Source: Salinicoccus roseus
GTDB taxonomy: Bacteria; Bacillota; Bacilli; Staphylococcales; Salinicoccaceae
Length of the DNA stretch: 64,000 nt
Direction: 5' to 3'
Assembly: GCF_003814515.1 (NCBI RefSeq)
Contig: NZ_RKQJ01000002.1
Coordinates: 124,001-188,000, forward strand
In this document: positions 62,711 to 64,000 of the stretch, in pieces
How positions within the stretch are numbered: position 1 is the stretch's first letter
Layout of the letters: every line of letters begins with the position of its first letter
Position numbers and translations under genes: made by a program
Notes under the pieces: generated by a model
Database searches by the model: none
What the model saw: only the letters and a program-made list of their open reading frames with translations
What the model was told of the DNA's origin: nothing

Positions 62711-63534
62711 CATCCTTTGACCGCACTGGAAGCGAGTCCCTCCACCACTTTATTGCTGAAAAAGATGAAGGCGATGAGGATAGGCAAGATACTGATGATG
62801 AGGGTGGCCCCAATAGCCCCCCAGTCCGTCATATACTGGCCTATGAAGTTCTGTATCCCGACTGTCAACGTCTTGTACTTATCGGAGCTGATGAAGGTGT
62901 TGACGAATACGAACTCATTCCAGTTGTAGATCATGTTGATGATGATCGTCGTGGACATGATCGGCATCGTCATGGGTAGTATGATCCTGAAAAACACCCC
63001 ATGGATATTACAGCCGTCAATGACTGCCGCTTCCTCTATCTCTCTTGGGAGTGTGTAGTAGAAGCCGAGCAGGATCATGATGGTGATTGGCAGATTATAG
63101 GCCGTATAGGTGATGATGATCGACAATGGATTGTCGATCAGATTGACTTGAAGGAACATGCTGAACAGCGGAATGATGGCCGAATGGACGGGGATCATCA
63201 GGCCGACCATGATCAGCCCCAGCACCAGGCCGCTGAGTTTCCATTTCATCCTGGTCAATGCAAATGTAGCCATGCTGGCTATCACTACAGTGAGTATTAC
63301 AGCAGTAGCTGTAATCCATATGCTGTTCCAGAAGTAGAGACCGATGCCGCCCTCCCATACCTTCAGGTAGTTCTCCCATTTGAATTCACTTGGCAGGGCA
63401 AAGGGAGACCCGGAAAAGATCTCCCTGTTGTCCTTGAGGGAAAAGAGGAACAGCCAAAACAGCGGAAAAAGTTGTATCACTGCCACGATTCCAAGGAAGG
63501 AATAGAGCAGTATGTAACCTAAACGATTCAACAT
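62710..63534 (-). CDS. Carbohydrate ABC transporter permease (MalG type)
   Basis: A 274-residue permease with six helices. The EAA loop is EIEEAAVIDGCNIHGVFFRIILPM. The preceding FSLKDNREIFSGSPFALPSEFKWENYLKVWEGG segment is the typical MalG/LacG periplasmic entry. The ATG at 63540 overlaps AAAGGGG; the ATG at 63534 is used. It is preceded by the MalF-type permease gene. Neighbouring xylosidase suggests xylo-oligosaccharides as cargo, but no binding protein is in the window to test that. Confidence 0.92.
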   Translation of the reverse strand: MLNRLGYILLYSFLGIVAVIQLFPLFWLFLFSLKDNREIFSGSPFALPSEFKWENYLKVWEGGIGLYFWNSIWITATAVILTVVIASMATFALTRMKWKLSGLVLGLIMVGLMIPVHSAIIPLFSMFLQVNLIDNPLSIIITYTAYNLPITIMILLGFYYTLPREIEEAAVIDGCNIHGVFFRIILPMTMPIMSTTIIINMIYNWNEFVFVNTFISSDKYKTLTVGIQNFIGQYMTDWGAIGATLIISILPILIAFIFFSNKVVEGLASSAVKG

Positions 63535-63545
63535 ACACATCCCCT

Positions 63546-64000
63546 TTAATATTGAAGTTTCTCATCACTTGAAGTGGCTTTACGGATGAGCAAGGTTGCT
63601 ATCAATGTAATTATGAGCATCAGGAATCCAATCGCACTTCCGTACCCGAAGTCATTTACCGAGAAGGCGAGCTTATACATATATGAGGCCATGACCTCAC
63701 TTGCACCGTTCGGTCCCCCATTGGTCATTACATAAATCAAATCAAAGTATTTCAATGACCCGACAACCGCCAGCACTACCGTAACAAGGATGACTTCCCG
63801 GATCAGAGGTAATTTTATCTTGAGTGCAATCTGCAGCGGCGATGCCCCATCTATACGGGCCGCCTCAATCACCGTCTCGGGAATATTCTTCAGTGCAGCA
63901 TAGTATATGAGTATGTAGAACCCTGCATACTGCCACACTATCGGCAGAAATATGGCATAGAGTACGATATTCGGGTCAGCCAGCCATGAAGGTGGATTTT
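63546..64000 (-). CDS. Carbohydrate ABC transporter permease (MalF/UgpA type), partial
   Basis: The C-terminal 150 residues of a MalF-type permease, open to the window edge (5' end outside). NPPSWLADPNIVLYAIFLPI precedes VWQYAGFYILIYYAALKNIPETVIEAARIDGASPLQIALKIKLPLI, which holds the EAA loop, and DLIYVMTNGGPNGASEVMASYMYKLAF is typical. It lies 11 bp upstream of the MalG-type gene, so the two are coexpressed and form one channel. Confidence 0.92.
   Translation of the reverse strand, partial: NPPSWLADPNIVLYAIFLPIVWQYAGFYILIYYAALKNIPETVIEAARIDGASPLQIALKIKLPLIREVILVTVVLAVVGSLKYFDLIYVMTNGGPNGASEVMASYMYKLAFSVNDFGYGSAIGFLMLIITLIATLLIRKATSSDEKLQY

Overview
The window looks like a chromosomal segment of a moderately high-GC, low-pathogenicity member of the Staphylococcaceae, most like Salinicoccus or Jeotgalicoccus. 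This rests on the Gram-positive ribosome binding sites, the mix of staphylococcal families (an IruO-like iron reductase, an MhqDO-like quinone-response pair, a GraRS/Bce-type module) and Firmicutes cis-elements (two SAM-I riboswitches and boxes resembling those of Fur, MhqR, PhoP and XylR). Genus assignment is inference. No rRNA, tRNA, prophage, complete insertion sequence or CRISPR array was seen.

Layout. 1-8.3 kb: a cut-off MFS exporter, glutamate synthase gltBD with divergent gltC, and a flavin/PLP-oxidase-like protein. 8.4-18.7 kb: organic-acid metabolism (tartrate/D-malate dehydrogenase, DASS dicarboxylate carrier, malate:quinone oxidoreductase, lactate permease with a GntR regulator, CstA with branched-chain aminotransferase, and a 2-keto-4-pentenoate hydratase). 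18.8-28.2 kb: a secreted alkaline phosphatase behind a PhoP-like box, a TRAP transporter with a cupin, an aminotransferase/RocB-like peptidase pair, decayed genes and an AEC carrier. 28.3-35.3 kb: a membrane-anchored lethal-factor-like metallopeptidase with 42-residue repeats, then a Bce/Gra-type two-component system plus ABC exporter. 35.4-40.9 kb: a siderophore importer divergent from an IruO-like reductase across a Fur box, then a DsbA-like protein.

41-50 kb: a SAM riboswitch in front of an NhaC/MetT carrier, a 41-bp hairpin repeat array, an AbgT carrier between two M20 amidohydrolases, and a second SAM riboswitch that appears to drive an operon of LLM flavin monooxygenase, SSS symporter and an unlisted 32-residue membrane protein. 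The last operon is the most interesting unit: it suggests uptake and oxidative breakdown of an organosulfur compound when SAM is low.

50-64 kb: a small ABC exporter, a butanediol-type dehydrogenase and the MhqD/MhqO pair with MhqR-type palindromes, a fused and truncated remnant of meta-cleavage pathway genes, the xylose operon xylA-xylB-xynB-xylT behind a XylR-type operator, and a divergent DUF624 protein facing two sugar ABC permeases, the last cut by the window edge. Remnants of 4-hydroxy-2-oxovalerate aldolase (26.6 kb) and of a fumarylacetoacetase-family/pentenoate hydratase fusion (55.2-55.9 kb), with one intact hydratase (18 kb), suggest an aromatic degradation pathway that has decayed.
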